Shown: positions 54,592 through 64,000, numbered from the stretch's first letter. The stretch: DNA of 64,000 nucleotides from Nannochloropsis oceanica (GCA_004519485.1 CP038119.1:496001-560000), one strand, 5' to 3'. A program made the numbers and translations. The notes: generated by a model not told the origin, from the letters alone.

Positions 54592-54912
54592 GTTTCCGAG
54601 GACTGTATTGGTGTGACACCTGTGAACAGTTCGTGTCCCGGGACGGCAATGGGGCACGTAACATCCTACGGGTGTGCAGGAGTATGGTCCGTGGGGAAGC
54701 TCGTCCCCATGATCTGCGGTTTGGTCAACCGCGGCAGGATATGCGGACACTCTATGTGTAGCGTTCCCGCTGACCTCCTCTTTTATCCTCCTTCCCCTTC
54801 TCCTCCTGGCCCTGTGTGGGCCGTCCGGGGACTTTGCCAGGTCAAAAAACCTGTCAAAGTCGCTAATTAGACTCGGACAAGAAATAAGGGATGACAACAA
54901 TTTATTGTTGGG
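54592..54912 (+). mobile_element. Fanzor/TnpB-like element, 3' terminal fragment (copy B)
   Basis: Bases 54597-54761 encode 54 residues ending in a stop, with the motif CDTCEQFVSRDGNGARNIL. This has the second zinc pair and the RDxNxARNI third RuvC motif at the C-terminus of TnpB/Fanzor nucleases. The catalytic-type Asp and preceding Arg are both kept. The following roughly 120 noncoding bases match copy A at 3655-3985, in inverted orientation. An in-frame stop lies at 54567-54569, so only the end of the protein survives. Upstream is GAGGAGGAGG, the same kind of sequence that is hugely expanded next to copy A. The large antisense frame over this region is an artefact. Confidence 0.6.
54830..54861 (+). 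other. Conserved 32-nt hairpin 3' of the Fanzor-like stop (copy B)
   Basis: A stem of 12 pairs out of 13 begins GACTTTG and ends CAAAGTC, with inner AGGT/ACCT closing a CAAAAA loop. It is the counterpart of the hairpin at 3716-3747 and differs by a paired substitution. A second shared hairpin is at 54808-54822 (GGCCC-TGTGT-GGGCC). Confidence 0.5.
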
Positions 54913-55073
54913 AGGCTCCCCCTCGTATGCAAGTCCTCGAGGACGTCAGGTTGCATGCGATAGTCCTAGAGGTATGTAGGAACGCCAAAAAGAACTAACT
55001 AGCCTTTGTTACTTCCTTTCCTTACTTCCTTACTCCTCCTTCCATCAACCTACCAGAGCCCTCCCCTCCTTCT

Positions 55074-58000
55074 TTATGCTTCTTTAAGCCCCAAACTGAG
55101 CTTGATATTCATTGCCGTCAGCTCGTTGGCCAGGTACCGAAAGACGTACGGTAATGCCACAGCCCGCGCTTGTCCACCACACAATCGGCATATGGCTTTC
55201 GATTGTGAGGACGCTACAGCGGCCACTGCCGTCACAGGCCCCGCCTGTGCGGCGGACAAGACGGCGCTTTTCGTCAGCGTCGGTCCGACGAGACTCCCAC
55301 ACTTCTGGCAGACGTGGGCGAGATGTCGATCAGAGCAGTTCATAAGCCGGTCGTGCAAGAGGTAGGAGGTGCCATGAGACAGGAGTGAGTCGCGCTCCAT
55401 TTCTCCAAACCGGATGCCACCATGACGCTTCCTCCCTTTAATCGGCTGCCGCGTCAGCTGGTTCACGGGCCCCGTGGCACGGACCTGAGACTTGTCCGAC
55501 ACCATATGCCGCAGTCGCTGGTAGTACACTACCCCAATGAAGATGTCGGCGTGCATGAGTGTGCCTGACAAGCCGCTGTAGAGGGGCTCGGATCCATAGT
55601 ACGCGTAGCCTGCCGCCCGCAACTGTTCCCCAAAGTAGTCAATCGCCCGACGTTCCTCATGAAAAGCAAAGGGGGTGGCATCTTGGTACATACCGTGGAG
55701 GGAACCGCTCTTACCCGCCATGGACTCAATAAGCATACCGATGGTCATGCGGGAGGGGAAGGCATGGGGATTGATGATCACGTCGGGGGACATGCCCGAC
55801 TCGGTAAACGGCATATCCTCCTGCGGCCAGAGAATGGAGAGGACACCCTTCTGCCCGTGCCGCGAGGAAAACTTGTCGCCTATGATTGGGCGGCGGGGGA
55901 AGCGAAGGGTGATGGAGACGGTGTCCAATGGCTCCGTGGTCCCCGGGGCACCTTCCAAGCCCAGCAGGCGCACAGCTTCCACACAGGCCGTCTCCGACTC
56001 CTTGTGTTTGCCGCTCTCCACCTCACCCGTCAAGGAGTCGACCGCACTGTAGAGTACATCACCTTCCTTAACCCACGCACCGACCACGGGGAGACCGTCT
56101 GCCTCCAGGCCTTCGAATAGGTGGCCACCTACCGGGCCGGGATGCTTGCGTTTCGCAAACACGGCAGCTGTGCGTTGGTTGGAGAAACGAAGCTGTGGTC
56201 GCTTGGCACCGCCGCGCATGTCCCGCCGGAGACTCACAGATTTGGTCTTATACACGTCTGCGGCGGCCATGCCTCGATCGTACGAGGCTTTGGAGAGAAT
56301 CATGGCGTCCTCCATGTCGTAGCCCGTGTAGGAGATGACAGCCACCACCGCATTGGTACCCTGTGGAAACTCGTCCATGCCGTACTCAGCATGCCGGCGC
56401 GTTTGTACGATGGGTGCCTGAGGGGTGAGGATGCGATAGAGCTTGTTGTCTGTGCGGTGCGGGTAGGATGTGGTGGGCGTGCCCATAGTTTGCTTGCCCA
56501 TCTGGCACTGGTACATATTGCGGGGACTTTGGTTGTAATCTGAAAATGGAGTGAGGGAAGCCACCAAACTCAGCATGTTGGTTGGGTCCAATTCCTGGTG
56601 CGTGGTCTCTCCCGCACGCAGGTCCTCAGGCAGCAAGGCAATCTCCATAAACACCTGCTCCATCGGCCCGATGTACTCTATTTGTCCCGTCTCCAAGTGC
56701 AGCACCGGCCGAATCATGCGCGCAGGTCCCGTAAACAAAAATAGCCCAGGAGCCGGCCCACCCCGTGCAGGGGGGATGAAGGCAATCTCCAGTGTGGCGT
56801 CTACTCGGCCCTTCCCCCGCAGCTTCTCCGTGTCGGGCCCGACGATGCCGTCCTCGCAAGGGGGCGGCGAGGAGGCCGCTTTCAGGCGCCGCAAGGCAAT
56901 GACAACACGCCGGCAGACGTCAAGAGGGGCGCCACCTATCACGCGGCCGTCCACCAGGACGGGCAAATGATCCTTGGACAGAATCAGCGCGCCATCAGCA
57001 CTTCCAGCCCCTCCAGGTGACACCCCTAAACTCACCAACAGGTCTGTGGAAAATCCCCCTCCTCCCTTCCCTCCCTCGGCCCGGCCCTCGTAGCATAGTA
57101 CACGAGCGGGTGTGGCTAGGTGATTGAGAAGACCACAGGGGCTACCGTCGGGTGTGTGGACGGGGCAAAGAAAGCCGAATGACTCGGGCAAAAGCTTGCG
57201 CACGGCCGTGGTCTTCATGGTAGTGAAAAACTGCCCACGGTGGACAGACTGGAAGTGGGACAAGAAGCGGAGGAAGTTCAGCCGCTCTGCGACGACGGTG
57301 TAGCCCGAAATCTGCATCAGATCCATACCCGTCCGACTTACTAAATTGCCTGTTGAGAGAAGATAAGCCGCCTTCTTTCCAACCGTCGACCCATGCCGTG
57401 TCAACAGCTGTGTCCAGTATGCCTCATCCTGGGTCGCCGCCAAGGCACGTGGTAAGTCATCGCGGCACTCCTTGCGCAGCTGCAAGAAGGAGTTGACCAA
57501 TACCTCCTCCAACTTCTCTTTGACAAACACCGTGTATAAATGACCAGGGAGGAGCAGCTCTTGATTCATGAACGAGTCCGGGTTGTCTGCGCGGCAGCGG
57601 CCTTGCACGAACGTGTAGAGTTTGCGAAGCATGTGCAGGAGACACTCTTGCTTGTCACCATGACTCCCCAAATGCACGCACACGAAACGGTCCAACAAAG
57701 CACGTCCGCACTCGGCGTCTGAGTGAGTACTGCTCAAACCTAGCACGGCACGGAAGCGGAAGCCAAGGTAGGCTAGTGCTTTGGGGCGGGAGAAGGTGGC
57801 GAACTCCGTTGCTTCTCGCAACAGCATCTCCACGCGGGTGACCAGATATGTGTTATCCTCGTCGCCCAGCGTCACACGCTGGAAAAGCTCCTTGTCTGTC
57901 ATCTCCCGCAGAGCCTTGAGCACCAACACAATGGGGACCAAGAACTCTTGTTTCAAGATGGTGACCCGAAATATGGCGTTACCAGTGGTCAAGTAGTGAA

Positions 58001-58742
58001 GCGTGACGGTGATGCTGGACTGGTCGGGCCGAACGCAGCGCATGATCACGCCCTTATCTGTGTAGTTCGTGCCGCGACCCTTGAAGGTGTTGCGGGAAAT
58101 GGCCATTACGTGGTTCCGCCGGGGCATCTGCAGCAAACGGATAATGCGCTCGATTCCGTTCACGACAAAGTATCCGCCGCACTCGCCAGCCTCCTCCTTG
58201 AGCGCCACCAACTCCGCGGCCGTCTTACCGGCCAATCGACAGCGGCTAGTGCCCACCATGATGGGCAACTCTCCCAAGACTCGCTGCATCCTCATGACGC
58301 CGCCGCCTTCACGCTGGACGCGAAACGTGGCACGAATCGGCGCCGCATACATCAATCCACGCTCTCTGCATTCGCGCGGAGTGATGAGCTTCGCTCCTCC
58401 ATCTCCTGTCGGGAAGCCCACCTCACAGTCCTCCACCCATAATTTCAGCAAAGGTCCGCTCTCGCCGTCAGCACTTAACCGAGCTTCGACCGGATTGAGG
58501 CATGCCACCGCGTCTCTCAATCCCGTGTCAAGAAAGTAATTGAATGACTCCACATGTGGAGCCACTATTTCCTTGTACCGTCGGATAGCATCAATAGGGG
58601 GCAAGCTGCCTCGCGTAAAACTACGGCCTTCGGGACCGGGATCATGCTGCGTCTGAGGTTGCTGGCGTATGCTGCTGCTGGTGGAGCGCTTCTTCCTGCT
58701 GCTTCTGGGGGGGCTTGTTGCAGTCACGCTAGTAATCGCCAT
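55074..58742 (-). CDS. RPA2: RNA polymerase I second-largest subunit (RPA2/POLR1B)
   Basis: This subunit forms half of the active-site cleft of the enzyme that makes rRNA. The single exon gives 1222 residues, start MAITSVTATSPPRSSRKKRS. Near the N-terminus PHVESFNYFLDTGLRDAV and the protrusion/lobe segments GGYFVVNGIERIIRLLQMPR and RGTNYTDKGVIMRCVRPDQS match Pol I rather than Pol II or III. The hybrid-binding part has NAVVAVISYTGYDMEDAMIL, GDKFSSRHGQKGVLSILWPQ and HAFPSRMTIGMLIESMAGKS. The C-terminus has RHMVSDKSQVRATGPVNQLT, RFGEMERDSLLSHGTSYLLH and the zinc ligands CQKCG...CRLCGG. All main catalytic-core motifs are intact. Confidence 0.94.
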   Translation of the reverse strand: MAITSVTATSPPRSSRKKRSTSSSIRQQPQTQHDPGPEGRSFTRGSLPPIDAIRRYKEIVAPHVESFNYFLDTGLRDAVACLNPVEARLSADGESGPLLKLWVEDCEVGFPTGDGGAKLITPRECRERGLMYAAPIRATFRVQREGGGVMRMQRVLGELPIMVGTSRCRLAGKTAAELVALKEEAGECGGYFVVNGIERIIRLLQMPRRNHVMAISRNTFKGRGTNYTDKGVIMRCVRPDQSSITVTLHYLTTGNAIFRVTILKQEFLVPIVLVLKALREMTDKELFQRVTLGDEDNTYLVTRVEMLLREATEFATFSRPKALAYLGFRFRAVLGLSSTHSDAECGRALLDRFVCVHLGSHGDKQECLLHMLRKLYTFVQGRCRADNPDSFMNQELLLPGHLYTVFVKEKLEEVLVNSFLQLRKECRDDLPRALAATQDEAYWTQLLTRHGSTVGKKAAYLLSTGNLVSRTGMDLMQISGYTVVAERLNFLRFLSHFQSVHRGQFFTTMKTTAVRKLLPESFGFLCPVHTPDGSPCGLLNHLATPARVLCYEGRAEGGKGGGGFSTDLLVSLGVSPGGAGSADGALILSKDHLPVLVDGRVIGGAPLDVCRRVVIALRRLKAASSPPPCEDGIVGPDTEKLRGKGRVDATLEIAFIPPARGGPAPGLFLFTGPARMIRPVLHLETGQIEYIGPMEQVFMEIALLPEDLRAGETTHQELDPTNMLSLVASLTPFSDYNQSPRNMYQCQMGKQTMGTPTTSYPHRTDNKLYRILTPQAPIVQTRRHAEYGMDEFPQGTNAVVAVISYTGYDMEDAMILSKASYDRGMAAADVYKTKSVSLRRDMRGGAKRPQLRFSNQRTAAVFAKRKHPGPVGGHLFEGLEADGLPVVGAWVKEGDVLYSAVDSLTGEVESGKHKESETACVEAVRLLGLEGAPGTTEPLDTVSITLRFPRRPIIGDKFSSRHGQKGVLSILWPQEDMPFTESGMSPDVIINPHAFPSRMTIGMLIESMAGKSGSLHGMYQDATPFAFHEERRAIDYFGEQLRAAGYAYYGSEPLYSGLSGTLMHADIFIGVVYYQRLRHMVSDKSQVRATGPVNQLTRQPIKGRKRHGGIRFGEMERDSLLSHGTSYLLHDRLMNCSDRHLAHVCQKCGSLVGPTLTKSAVLSAAQAGPVTAVAAVASSQSKAICRLCGGQARAVALPYVFRYLANELTAMNIKLSLGLKEA

Positions 58743-59898
58743 ATTTATTTCTCAATTTTCATACGATTTTTTTGTTTGGTGTCACTTAATACGCTGTTTG
58801 GGGGGGCCAAGGCCTGAATGTCTGGGGGATCAAGGGGGTCCCGGGGCTTGGGGGCAAGGAGGTCTAGTCGGGCAATCAATGTCAACTCGATCCTTTTCCA
58901 GGTACAGCTTGGTCAAGGCGTTCCCCTGTACTAGTAAGTAGTTTTGGGGTATCGTTTGCTTGTAGTGGCAAGTTCAGGGTGTGTTGTTAAGATCAATACA
59001 TGTCTTAAACGCGCTAGCCAAGGCACGCAATGTGTATGGGTGTGTGGGCCAATTAAGTGTTGATGGATGCCAACGCTTCGCATGCATGTTTATTCTTGCG
59101 TCCCTTTCGCGTGCCCCATCTTTTGCTTTGCCTCGCCGCACACCGTATTAGAGCGCTAGATCGTTTCCTGCGGGGGCAGGATGGTCGTACGGAAAGAGTG
59201 GACGGTCAAATGGAAGTTTCTTGATAGTGTCCCGAGGCAGAGGAGGTCACGGAATGGGGTGGTGATCAATAATGCGCCGGCACATCGTTGATCATGCCAT
59301 GCTGATATTGCGGCCGACATTCACGTCACCACATACCAACACCCCACCCTCGTTTATATCGCATCCCAACACAGCTGCCAATTACTGAGAGTGCGGCGGC
59401 CAGGAACGACTCGGTTGTCTTGAGGAGGTAAGAAGGATGGAGGCGCAGTTCGCCTTGTCTGTACTGAATGCGCATGCCGACCCCGCCGCACCCTGCTTTT
59501 TAATTTTGTTTCGTATGGGCACGTGAAGATGTGCATGTGCGGACAGTGTTTGGAATGGTGGTACTCTTGCGTCATTGTGCTCGCATGCACTCCACCTTCC
59601 ACCCCGGATCTAAAATACATCACCGCAACGCACTCTAGCTAGAGGGGAGTATTGGCCTTTTCATCGTGGCCTTGCTTCCTGTACATCGAACATACCAAGA
59701 GATGCAAAAACAATCTGAGAGAACTAGAGTTGGAGGAAGGCTCTTTATCCCAGGTCTCCCCCCGCTTCGTTGTCTTACATTTCCTATCCCACCTCCCACT
59801 CCGCGTGCGTGTTTGTATCTCGCTTGCCCCCTAGACTGACATTCACATATTATGACTCACCATGCCCCATAATATAAACACGCAACACGAAACCAGAT
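58743..59898. promoter_or_regulatory. Divergent intergenic region between RPA2 and the SWIB gene
   Basis: About 1.15 kb of mostly unique DNA carries a G-rich tract at 58797-58860. It should hold both promoters. No coding motif was recognised. Confidence 0.4.
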
Positions 59899-60393
59899 AT
59901 GTCGGGGCTCAAGGCTGTCATGCGAGTCTCCCCTGCCCTTGCCAAAGTTCTGGGCGACAACCAAATGCCCCGCACAGAAGCCGTCAAACGAATGTAGGTC
60001 GCAGCGTGATTCCGCCACGAGGACATCTATATTCGGCTCTCTTTCCTTTCCCTGCGAAGTGTTGCGTAATGCTCTTATTTTTTGCATTTGTGAAATTCTT
60101 TCCAATTAGATGTCCCAGCATTGGCTTTGGAAAGGCTTGGGCGCAGTTTCCTTTTCTACTTGCCTGCCCGATGCACCTTCTTACACTCCTCTCCTTCCGC
60201 TTCCCTTCTCTCTCCCCCGACACTCACCGATTCTCTATCCAGCTGGTCGTATATCAAGGATAAGGACTTGCAAAACCCATCCAACAAGCGCGAGATTTTG
60301 TGCGACGAGTCCCTCAAGGCCGTGTTCGAGAAAGATTCGGTCACCATGTTTGAAATGATGAAACTCATGAGCAAGCACATAACCAAGCCGTGA
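59899..60393 (+). CDS. Small SWIB-domain protein
   Basis: SWIB domains occur in SWI/SNF-type remodelling subunits and in small plastid-nucleoid proteins of plants. Exons 59899-59993 and 60243-60393 join in phase 2 to 81 residues, almost exactly one domain. Exon 1 reads MSGLKAVMRVSPALAKVLGD then RTEAVKR. Exon 2 continues IWSYIKDKDLQNPSNKREIL, CDESLKAVFEKD and FEMMKLMSKHI. All core positions (SPALA, W-YIK, LQNP, CDE) are kept. Neither half makes sense without the intron. An upstream targeting exon is possible but not found; the frame has a stop 24 bases before the ATG. Confidence 0.85.
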
Positions 60394-60785
60394 ACAAAGC
60401 ATAAGACAAGCGCTATCTGTTCTCAACATTGCTTCGGATATGAGACGGATGCGAGTGTGTGTGACGTTCAAGGAAACAAAGCATTAAGTACAGTCTCTGA
60501 ATTTAGAAGACACGGCCGTGTGTGATTTTAGTTGGAAAAATGGAAGCTCTCCGTCATTTCTGATTTTGTATGTAGTGTGTGAAAGCTCAATGGAGGCAAT
60601 TTTTAAAAATAGAAAACGAGATCGCCGTGTACAGGCACGAACAGGGGACCGATAAAAGCGAGGAAGCAGAGAGACCGCGTGTGAATACCACAAAGAAAGA
60701 AACTCTCAGCCCACAAGTTAACTCCTCAACGTGTGCTGCGACATGTCATCTATTATTTAACTTTAGGTTATATTTGTAAAACTGC
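60394..60785. other. Convergent intergenic region, no gene seen
   Basis: The 392 bp between the stops of two convergent genes are presumably 3' UTRs. Confidence 0.45.
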
Positions 60786-62378
60786 CTACGTGGAAGTTTC
60801 ATCCGTTTCTCCATTCTCAGTCTCCAAGGTGAGTACGTCATCCATCATGCCCACCGAGCCTGGCACAGGCACTTCGGCCGCCCACTCTCTCTTGCCACTT
60901 TCCAGACGCTGCCGCTTGCTCTTCCTCACCGCCGTTTTTCGCTTCAGTTTATGGTCACCCGACAAGGGAGAGATAAGAACCTCCTCCAATACGTCCAAGG
61001 TCTCCTCCTCTTCCTCCACTCCTGCTTTATCAGCATGTAAAGCAACATGCTCAACGGCTCGATTCTCTCCTGCGCGCCTTTTTTCCCGTGCCGCACGCTG
61101 CGCCGACGTCGCCGCAGCCAAATGCAAAGTTCCTGGCCTGACCTTCAGCGGTGTGGCGGGTAGTGATTCTGCCGCTGTCACGTTCATTGTAGTCGCCACC
61201 ATCTCCTTCCCTTCCTCTTCCTGCTTGGCTATGGCCATGACAGCCGCCGGTCCCGCAGCCACCAAGGTCTGCGAAAGACGAGACACCAACTCGGCCTTCT
61301 TTCCCCTGGTCGACTCACCCAGCGCCCCCAGTTTCGATCGCAGCAACGCTACAGTCATCTTAGCCGGAGTCAAGGTCGCAGAGTCTTCTCCCGCACAGTG
61401 CGAGACGAACTCCTCGGATTCCCGTGCGACGGCGACGGCCTGCTTTCGCGCAGCTGCGAGCTCAGTGCCTGCCAAAAGCGGCTGGCAGGTGGGACAGCAG
61501 TAAACTGTCCTCCCTGCCATCGTCCAATTTCGAACGGCGCTTCCACAGCGCCCGCAATGCCTGTGATTGTAAATATAACGTCGAGTCCAGGGGGGGCCCA
61601 AGAGAGCAGCCTCGGCCTGATCTACGGTCAAAATTGAGCCAGTGGTAAACCCTCGCTGAAGGAGAAGGACCGAGTGCATCCAGAGCGTCTCGAAAGTAGA
61701 CTTTGGAATGGTGCAGGCTGGCTGCTCCGGATGAAGGCCGCTTTTGAAGAGGATTTCAGCGCGGTATATATTCCCTATCCCGGCGATGAACGATTGATCC
61801 ATGAGAACTTGTCCGATGGCCTTGCTTGTGCTTTGCATTTTCAGCCACAGCCGCTCTTTATCTGCATCCTCGCGCAGGGGGTCCGGTCCGAGGGCGTTGT
61901 ACTTGCTCTCGTAAAGGTCCGGGCCTCCATGGACACAAGTCATTGCCGAAAGAGAAGCTGAAATATTTATATCCTTGTTGACCAGGCTCAAGCGTGTCGT
62001 TGGCGTGTGCGTCTTTCCCGGCAGTGGAAAGACGGAAAAGGCTCCCGACATACCGAAGTGAATGTGGACGACGACAGGTGGCTCGTCGGGAAGGGCTTTC
62101 TCCCAAAAATAGAATAGGTTCTTACCTACGGCTTCGATTCGTGCGAGACGCCTTCCGTCGATTAGCTTGGCTCCCTCGGTGAAGCGACCATTGGGAGAAG
62201 TGGCCTTGAAGACATGTCCTAGCAAGAGCCGACGGTGCGCCGCGACGACGCGATGACAGCCATGGCCCTCTACCATTTGCAGGGAAAGGCGATATGCGGT
62301 GGCAAGTGGGGGCCTGGCGAAGAAGAGAAGGAACGCCAAAAAACGCAGCAGTTGAGACTGACGTGCCGTAGCGCTCAT
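60786..62378 (-). CDS. Fpg/Nei-family DNA glycosylase (Nei2-like) with C-terminal SAP-like motif
   Basis: It should excise oxidised bases from DNA. The single frame gives 530 residues from ATG 62378, 496 from ATG 62276. The catalytic N-terminus is at MVEGHGCHRVV: Val stands where Nei has the Pro nucleophile, and the Glu is kept. GRFTEGAKLIDGR, GKNLFYFW, VVHIHFGMSG, LGPDPLR, MDQSFIAGIGNIYRAE and the zinc finger CGRCG...AGRTVYCCPTC closely follow actinobacterial-type Nei2. Near residue 390, LLRSKLGALGESTRGKKAEL resembles a SAP DNA-binding motif; a Lys/Glu-rich tail follows. The residues upstream of MVEGH (LLRFLAFLLFFARPPLATA) look like a signal peptide, so processing or use of ATG 62276 is needed for a free Val amine. 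Confidence 0.88.
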   Translation of the reverse strand: MSATARQSQLLRFLAFLLFFARPPLATAYRLSLQMVEGHGCHRVVAAHRRLLLGHVFKATSPNGRFTEGAKLIDGRRLARIEAVGKNLFYFWEKALPDEPPVVVHIHFGMSGAFSVFPLPGKTHTPTTRLSLVNKDINISASLSAMTCVHGGPDLYESKYNALGPDPLREDADKERLWLKMQSTSKAIGQVLMDQSFIAGIGNIYRAEILFKSGLHPEQPACTIPKSTFETLWMHSVLLLQRGFTTGSILTVDQAEAALLGPPWTRRYIYNHRHCGRCGSAVRNWTMAGRTVYCCPTCQPLLAGTELAAARKQAVAVARESEEFVSHCAGEDSATLTPAKMTVALLRSKLGALGESTRGKKAELVSRLSQTLVAAGPAAVMAIAKQEEEGKEMVATTMNVTAAESLPATPLKVRPGTLHLAAATSAQRAAREKRRAGENRAVEHVALHADKAGVEEEEETLDVLEEVLISPLSGDHKLKRKTAVRKSKRQRLESGKREWAAEVPVPGSVGMMDDVLTLETENGETDETST

Positions 62379-63294
62379 GCAGGCCGTACCTGTGAACGTA
62401 TTAAAGCTGACCACGGGGGGGTTGTGAGTGCGGCTGTGATGCTGAGTCATGCATACAACTGAAATCGCCTATTGCTCGCTGAGGAAGCAGTAGGAGCGTA
62501 AAATAACGTCGTCTCAATACTGTAAGAAGAGAGTTCCTCTCCTCAGACGGGGGTCATATTAGAGCATAAATCATCTTGTATTCTTCTCAGTTCTGTGCTT
62601 GTCTCGTCCTTGCTTGTAGATCGTACCTGTATGTCAGGGCGGGAGAGGGGTGGCTACCCGGGTATCCCGGACCCGTTTACCAAAGTATTATGACATAGTA
62701 TCATGACCATATAAGCCTGAACCTCTTTGCCATCGTTCATACGTTTATTACAATACAACACTGCAATCTTGTTACCAAGCATCACACCTGTCATATGGTA
62801 TAACTTCTTCACATGCATTGTGTCATGTTTCGCTAGCACAAACTCAAAAAGCGGTGCCGCAGCACAACAAAAGCAAACTACGTTGTTCTGAAGACAGATC
62901 TCATGGCAAAGCTCAACTTTTACTTTCTTCATCTTTCTTACACCCCTCCGATTTGTTCCAAATAATACTTTTTCCATGCCGCTACCGCGGTCAAGAATTG
63001 TGATCATCTGTCTTCAAATTGTGTCCGTCAATACCCTGCTCCCGCGGGCCAGGATCAATGTATGTAAAACTGCTGGGGGTGTAGCCCTTCTGTCCATCCA
63101 CGCCTAGTTATCTCTCCATCTCTTCCCTTCGTGTCTCTATCGTGTCTTTCCCTTTCTTTTTCCGTTCACTCGCTCAAACAACTGTGTCTCCAAAACCTGC
63201 GCGCATTTCATCTAATACCGTCTTAATTGAAAAAAAAAACGGAGGAAAATCTTCATGCAACATGCAATACCCTTCCTCTCTAATCTCTGCTATC
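62379..63294. other. Intergenic, no gene seen
   Basis: The Nei gene's leader and unique DNA lie here, with an ATG at 62450 in the Nei frame. The right end is presumably 3' UTR of the minus-strand gene beginning beyond the window. No motif was found. Confidence 0.45.
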
Positions 63295-64000
63295 TTAATA
63301 AACTCCGCACTTTACTTTGAGGCCCACGCCTCCCGCTTCCACGTCCAAGTTGAGCACGCGCAGGAAGACGGGGATGCTGATGGGCATGAACAAGCTGACC
63401 GTGGACGAGGTCGGGACCCTGGCACAGCTCTCGTCGTTGTCGTTGCTGGCCAGAGGGTACGCGCCGTCGGACGGATCCTGGTCAAACAGGCTGAGGCTCG
63501 TGTCCACCTCCGTGCCATTCACGCATGTCGTGGCCCGCACCGTCACGTTCGGCCCATTGATGCCGTTCACCTGGAACAAGGCTCCGAGCCCTTGCGGGGC
63601 AAGCTCGAATGTCACAGTCGCGTCGCACTCGATCATCGAAGGAAAGCCGGGAAGCAAGCTCACGGACCCATCATCCTCGACAGCCGGATCTTCCGCCTCA
63701 TCCTCCCCGTCCTCCGCATCATCGTCATCCTCAGAGCCGGACTCGGCACCAGTCGAGCCGTCCTCCGGCCGAGAGGCTGATTCGGAGGACGTGTTGCTTC
63801 CATCCTCAACGTCTGTGGAAGGAGTAGAGTCCCCCTCGTCGCCACCCACCCCAGGCAGCAGATCGGCGATGATTTCACGCACATCGCAGAACTCGATGGA
63901 CGTGGAGTTGCGGGTGTCGAAGATGGTGGCGAAAGTCTTGTCGTGGATGGCCTTCTTCAGCATTTCCAGCGTCATCCAGTCCTGGGTGCCGCTGAAGCTG
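63295..64000 (-). CDS. Secreted protein with PPC-like C-terminal domain (5' partial)
   Basis: The frame is open to the window edge, so the N-terminus is missing. The visible 235 residues begin FSGTQDWMTLEMLKKAIHD. An acidic, Ser-rich, disordered linker follows (residues about 55-110 of the visible part). The last 105 residues are beta-rich, with TVRATTCVNGTEVDTSLSLF, YPLASNDNDESCARV and VSLFMPISIPVFLRVLNLDV, ending LKVKCGVY. This resembles the bacterial pre-peptidase C-terminal (PPC) jelly-roll, in which an LSLFD...ASNDD motif precedes an aromatic strand. Four Cys could form disulfides and N-x-S/T sites are present, which fits secretion. The catalytic or other N-terminal part cannot be seen. 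Confidence 0.7.
   Translation of the reverse strand, partial: SFSGTQDWMTLEMLKKAIHDKTFATIFDTRNSTSIEFCDVREIIADLLPGVGGDEGDSTPSTDVEDGSNTSSESASRPEDGSTGAESGSEDDDDAEDGEDEAEDPAVEDDGSVSLLPGFPSMIECDATVTFELAPQGLGALFQVNGINGPNVTVRATTCVNGTEVDTSLSLFDQDPSDGAYPLASNDNDESCARVPTSSTVSLFMPISIPVFLRVLNLDVEAGGVGLKVKCGVY

Noticed and set aside
54223-54900. A 225-codon open frame on the minus strand over Fanzor-like copy B
   Set aside because: It is antisense to the recognisable nuclease end and reads through the hairpins; its homology to the copy A antisense frame only mirrors the DNA repeat.
1-64000. tRNA, rRNA, CRISPR arrays, bacterial-type operons
   Set aside because: No B-box-like tRNA core, rRNA segment or regularly spaced repeat was seen by eye, and the gene structure is eukaryotic. 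A tRNAscan or Infernal run would be decisive.

Overview
The window looks like nuclear DNA of a photosynthetic stramenopile, most likely a eustigmatophyte of the Nannochloropsis/Microchloropsis type. It has GC-rich coding regions, few short GT-AG introns (about 100-400 bp) and dense genes on both strands. Several proteins start with an ER signal peptide followed by Phe at the predicted cleavage site (AEA-FMPLP, VES-FLLPF, ALG-FVP, ATA-FVTS), the plastid-targeting signature of algae with a red-derived secondary plastid. Phytoene synthase and a plastid-type long hibernation factor fit this. The genus is inferred, not proven.

Layout. 1-3.6 kb: USP36/42-type deubiquitinase, cut by the window start. 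3.6-7 kb: repeat-rich stretch with a Fanzor/TnpB-like nuclease C-terminus, a long CCT/GGA microsatellite and a 5'-truncated CDC20/FZR-type fragment. 7.3-21.6 kb: ELM2-SANT-PHD chromatin protein, secreted beta-rich protein, RluA-type pseudouridine synthase, PRP28/DDX23 helicase and an unknown membrane/zinc-site protein. 22.3-29 kb: FYVE protein, plastid HPF, RIOK2 and a YkgJ-type cysteine-cluster protein. 29-34.7 kb: a decayed R3H-like stretch, a TauE/SafE transporter and 1.7 kb of low-information DNA. 34.7-43 kb: aquaporin, HD phosphohydrolase, plastid membrane protein, unknown alpha-helical protein and IMP2-like protease. 43-53 kb: ACAP-type ArfGAP, KDEL protein disulfide isomerase and phytoene synthase. 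54-64 kb: second Fanzor-like fragment, RNA polymerase I RPA2, a small SWIB protein, a Nei-SAP DNA glycosylase and a cut-off secreted PPC-like protein.

No operon-like functional cluster is seen. Themes repeat: ribosome production (RPA2, RIOK2, RluA-type enzyme, perhaps the nucleolar-type USP), plastid function (PSY, HPF, YkgJ and the FVP protein) and ER/trafficking (PDI, ACAP, FYVE). The most unusual signal is the pair of inverted Fanzor-like 3' ends about 51 kb apart, each followed by a conserved hairpin whose stem shows a compensatory base-pair change. Other oddities are a Nei glycosylase with Val in place of the catalytic Pro and a SAP-like tail, an IMP2-like protease with Thr at the catalytic Lys position, and the truncated CDC20/FZR gene fragment.
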